A stretch of DNA of 64,000 nucleotides from contig NZ_JARUBH010000009.1 in the NCBI RefSeq assembly GCF_029626105.1, forward strand, positions 5,022,001-5,086,000. The letters are read 5' to 3'. The notes beneath the pieces are model-generated. The model ran no database searches, had not been told where the DNA came from, and saw only the letters and a program-made list of their open reading frames with translations. Position 1 is the first letter of the stretch, and each line of letters opens with the position of its first letter. Positions 61,431 through 64,000 of the stretch are shown one piece after another. The stretch is from Solwaraspora sp. WMMD792. Its GTDB lineage: Bacteria; Actinomycetota; Actinomycetes; Mycobacteriales; Micromonosporaceae. The translations under genes and the position numbers were made by a program.

Positions 61431-63203
61431 CTACCTCGGGTGGTCTGTGGTGACGGTGTGGGTGCCGTCGGGGTGGAGGCGGACAGTGACAGGTTCGCCG
61501 GGCCGGGTGGCGGCTTGGCGGCGTAGCTGGGTGATGTGGGTTGTGGTGTCGGTGAGGGTGTCGGTCGTCGCGGGCTGTTGTGGGACGGGGATCGGCTGTG
61601 TCGGGTCGGTGGGGATGGTGGCGCGGAGTGCGCCGTGCAGGTAGCGGTAGCAGAGTGCGACGGATTCGGGCAGGCTGGCGCTGGTGGGGACGGGGTCGAC
61701 GGTGTGCGGTGTGGTGGGGTCGACGACCCGGACGGACCAGGAGTGGCCTTGGGAGAGTTCGGGTCGGCCGATGGTGTTGCGGTGGTCGACGGTGGTGATG
61801 TCGAGGGCGAGGCCGAGGCCGCGTACCAGGGCGGCGAGTTCGTCGGGGGTGGGGCCGGGCCAGCCGGTGGCGAGGACCATGATGCGGGCGCCGTCGTGGG
61901 TGGCGCCGACTTCACCGAGGTACGCGTGGAGTGGGTCGCCGCCGCTGTGGGGGACCTGGCTGACACCCAGGCGGAGGTGCTGGTCGGTGACGTGTTCGCC
62001 GTCGATGTCGGTCAGGTCGGTCGGCTGTATGCCGAACCCGGCGGCGAGCGCCCCGATCTGGTAGTGCTCGGGCAGCTGCCACACGGTGGAGCCGGACAGC
62101 CGGTCGGCGGGCACCGGTGTGGGCGGCGGCTGGTCGCTGTCGGGTCGCCAGTTGCGGTGCACGGTCCGGCCACGCAGGTCGGTGACGGTGAGCACCGCGC
62201 CGCGTCGGACCTGCCGGGTGCCGTAGCAGTCCAGGCAGTACGGCGGATCTGCCGCGTTGGCGCACCGCGTGCAGGGGTGGGTGGGGATCGGCTCGCCCCA
62301 GTGTTTCGGTGCCGGCGGCTCCCAGCCGCGTACGAATTTCCCGGGGGTGTCGGCGGGTCGCAGGCTGGTGTGCCACCAGTGCCGGTTGCGCCAGATGGCC
62401 TGCGCCCCACCGTGCTGCTCAGCGTCACTGATCATGCGTCGTTCGACCTGGTCGAGGTCGTGGCCGCCGGGGTGCCCGTCCAACCCGACCGGTATCGCAC
62501 GCCCGGTGAGGGCAGCCTCGGTGAGGTAGTGGGCGGGCAGCTGCGGGTTGGCGACGGTCAGGCCGGTCACCGCACGGGTGGCGGGGATGGTGGCGAGCGC
62601 GGTCGGCAGGTCGGCGATCCACCGGTGCTGGTAGTCGGGCACCGCACCGCCGGCGTGTTCGAACCGGACGTCCCAGCTCAGCCCACGCCCGATGGAGCTG
62701 GGCCGCACTTCGAGGACCAGGTCGACGTGCAGCTGGTCGGCGAGCGCGCACAACCGGCCGAGCAGCCGCCCCGGATCACCGGGTGGCGGCGGCTCGCTAC
62801 TGCGGCCGATCAGCACCAGCCACGGCGTCACCAACCGTTCGGCGAGCGCCACCGCTTCCCACCGCAGCCGGTCGGAATCCGGGATGCCGGGCTGCCACTG
62901 CCGGGGCAGCGTCAACCCGGACGACGGCAGCCGGCCCGGTTCGTCGGGGAAGTCCGGGTCACGCAGCGTCGCGGCGGCCACCCCGGCACGGGCGGCGAGG
63001 TCGGTGACGATCGGCGCGTACGGCAACCACCACGTCCCACCCGGCGTCGGCAACGGCGTGAACGAGCCCGGAACGAGGCTGGTCGACGCCACCTGCCCGG
63101 TGTCGAGGTTCGCGACAGTGAACACCCTTTGCGCCCGCCGCCGGTCCACGCCGACCCCGACCACATGCAGCGAACCGGCCGGCACCTTGTCGACGCCGTT
63201 CAC
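61431..63203 (-). CDS. Large hypothetical protein with zinc-finger-like CxxC pair
   Basis: 590 residues, ATG overlapping the DivIVA-like gene stop by four bases. The middle contains CTRCANAADPPYCLDCYGTR, a treble-clef or DnaJ-type zinc site. The rest has no recognised domain; the C terminus is Thr/Pro/His-rich with short repeats (TDTLTDTTTHITQ). Ordered segments such as LVLEVRPSSIGRGLSWDVRF suggest a folded N-terminal half. Co-transcribed with the DivIVA-like gene and perhaps the 85-residue gene. Confidence 0.75.
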   Translation of the reverse strand: MNGVDKVPAGSLHVVGVGVDRRRAQRVFTVANLDTGQVASTSLVPGSFTPLPTPGGTWWLPYAPIVTDLAARAGVAAATLRDPDFPDEPGRLPSSGLTLPRQWQPGIPDSDRLRWEAVALAERLVTPWLVLIGRSSEPPPPGDPGRLLGRLCALADQLHVDLVLEVRPSSIGRGLSWDVRFEHAGGAVPDYQHRWIADLPTALATIPATRAVTGLTVANPQLPAHYLTEAALTGRAIPVGLDGHPGGHDLDQVERRMISDAEQHGGAQAIWRNRHWWHTSLRPADTPGKFVRGWEPPAPKHWGEPIPTHPCTRCANAADPPYCLDCYGTRQVRRGAVLTVTDLRGRTVHRNWRPDSDQPPPTPVPADRLSGSTVWQLPEHYQIGALAAGFGIQPTDLTDIDGEHVTDQHLRLGVSQVPHSGGDPLHAYLGEVGATHDGARIMVLATGWPGPTPDELAALVRGLGLALDITTVDHRNTIGRPELSQGHSWSVRVVDPTTPHTVDPVPTSASLPESVALCYRYLHGALRATIPTDPTQPIPVPQQPATTDTLTDTTTHITQLRRQAATRPGEPVTVRLHPDGTHTVTTDHPR

Positions 63204-63625
63204 GCCGCCACCCCCGCCCCGAACCGGTGCGACTGCTCGAACTGCTCCGACTGCCAGTCCCGCAACGCCTGCTTGAGCCGGGCGTTCTCCTCCCGGGTGG
63301 AGCCAAGTTCGGCGCGCAGCGCGGTCAACTCGTCAGCGACCAGATGCAGAAACGCCCGCACCTCGACCGGGTCGCAGCCACGCCGGGTACGGCCGGCGAA
63401 CGCGCGTTCGCGGACCAGGCCGGGGCTGATCGACGGCCGCACCGGCCTGCCGTACAAGTGACCGACGGTGTTCGGGGCAGGCGTCACCGGCCGGCGCGCC
63501 CCGGCCGCCACGTCGGTCGGCCGCCGATTGTGGCGGGCGATCTCAGCGAGCAACCGCCGGTTACGCCGACTCCGCACCGGAGACCGCCGGAACAAGTCAA
63601 AGAATCCACGCACAGCAGGAACCAC
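63200..63625 (-). CDS. DivIVA-like coiled-coil protein
   Basis: 141 residues. A basic N terminus (RSRRNRRLLAEIARHNRR) is followed by the DivIVA-type motif LVRERAFAGRTRRGCDPVEVRAFLHLVADEL and a short coiled coil (LRAELGSTREENARLKQALRDW). DivIVA-like proteins recruit partners to membranes or poles in actinomycetes; this one is short and has an unusual basic front. Overlaps the 590-residue gene by four bases, so the two products probably act together. Confidence 0.75.
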   Translation of the reverse strand: MVPAVRGFFDLFRRSPVRSRRNRRLLAEIARHNRRPTDVAAGARRPVTPAPNTVGHLYGRPVRPSISPGLVRERAFAGRTRRGCDPVEVRAFLHLVADELTALRAELGSTREENARLKQALRDWQSEQFEQSHRFGAGVAA

Positions 63626-63700
63626 CTTTCACACAATCGAAGAACTTTCAGAGGTACGGATAGAGGGCGCGCGGCTCACGTAGCGCTGCCGCTGCCCTGG

Positions 63701-63958
63701 TCAGCGGTGCCGACGCGGGCGGGGCGCCCAGCGGAGACCGTCACGCTCGACGAAGATCTCCCGACGTTCACGGGCCTCGCCGTCGGCTGCCACCACGTAC
63801 CCGGCCAACCAGACCCAGCCCTGGTACGTCAGCTTCGCGTCCACTGTCGTCACCCGGAACCGGAAACCCCGCCCGGCCGCGAACTGCACACTCGCCCCGC
63901 CATCGATGATCAACTCGTCACCGGGCCGGGGATCGGCCGGCGACCGGTCGGCCGGCAC
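63701..63958 (-). CDS. Small hypothetical protein (85 aa), paralogue of 15679-15936
   Basis: 85 residues from GTG 63958. Shares ASVQF, FRFRVTTVD, GWVWLAGYVV and RREIFVERDGL with the protein at 15679-15936, about half identical by eye. Upstream in-frame sequence (RRLIGSV) resembles the N terminus of the paralogue, but an in-frame stop lies about ten codons before the GTG. It stands 75 bases ahead of the DivIVA-like gene in the same direction and may open that cluster. Confidence 0.7.
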   Translation of the reverse strand: MPADRSPADPRPGDELIIDGGASVQFAAGRGFRFRVTTVDAKLTYQGWVWLAGYVVAADGEARERREIFVERDGLRWAPRPRRHR

Positions 63959-64000
63959 GCTACCGATCAGCCGCCGGCACCGTCAGCCGACCGCAGTCAG

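Overview
The window is very GC-rich DNA with GTG and TTG starts, many 4-base ATGA/GTGA gene overlaps, apparently leaderless promoters (TAGGCT/TACCCT/TACTCT six to eight bases before the start) and families typical of filamentous actinomycetes (DUF5753/DUF397 pair, MsiK, DUF3263, DUF4032, WYL regulator). A member of the Micromonosporaceae is the best guess. This is judged from gene content and codon use only; no search was run.

Left part (1-15.4 kb): the 5' part of an Asp/Phe-repeat protein; an ABC exporter whose ATPase is fused behind a membrane-anchored alpha/beta hydrolase; a CDC48-type double AAA ATPase; a GNAT, a PP2C-like phosphatase and a DUF3263 protein; a second ABC exporter; then an amino-sugar locus in which a DeoR-type regulator is divergent from a sugar isomerase, ROK kinase and NagA operon with overlapping genes.

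Accessory zone (15.4-22.1 kb): a leftward cassette of five very small genes (zinc-ribbon membrane peptide, catalytically altered resolvase-like protein, 29-residue peptide, two 85-residue proteins), divergent from a DUF5753 regulator with its DUF397 partner; a GntR regulator divergent from a Nudix hydrolase across a palindromic operator, with a 23-codon gene behind the GntR gene; another Nudix, an HD protein and an NYN-domain protein. One 85-residue protein has a clear paralogue at the right end (63.7 kb), next to a DivIVA-like and a 590-residue unknown protein.

Middle (22-30.7 kb): PAP2 phosphatase, DUF4032 kinase-like protein, a channel-like protein with two NAD-binding domains and an altered pore loop, a lone CrtU-like carotenoid oxidoreductase, tRNA-Thr(UGU), and the shared sugar-import ATPase MsiK.

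Sugar-acid locus (30.9-44.7 kb): secreted pectate lyase, two Gfo/Idh dehydrogenases, a fructuronate/tagaturonate reductase-type enzyme, a fuconate dehydratase-type enolase and uronate isomerase are read leftward. A LacI regulator, a lipoprotein binding protein, two permeases and a YesL-like protein are read rightward. The importer has no ATPase of its own, so MsiK probably powers it. CTGCAAA/TTTGCAG elements sit before the catabolic operon, inside the LacI promoter and before pectate lyase, suggesting one regulon. A 17-bp perfect hairpin separates the binding-protein gene from its permeases.

Right part (44.7-64 kb): an Hsp70-like protein with a membrane-tethered beta-propeller; housekeeping rlmB-cysS and fumC; several regulators and unknowns; a fused gene that looks like a sigma factor with most of region 4 missing joined to an anti-sigma-like protein; a third Nudix; a secreted CE1 esterase with a ricin-type lectin; and the leftward unknown/DivIVA/85-residue cluster at the edge.
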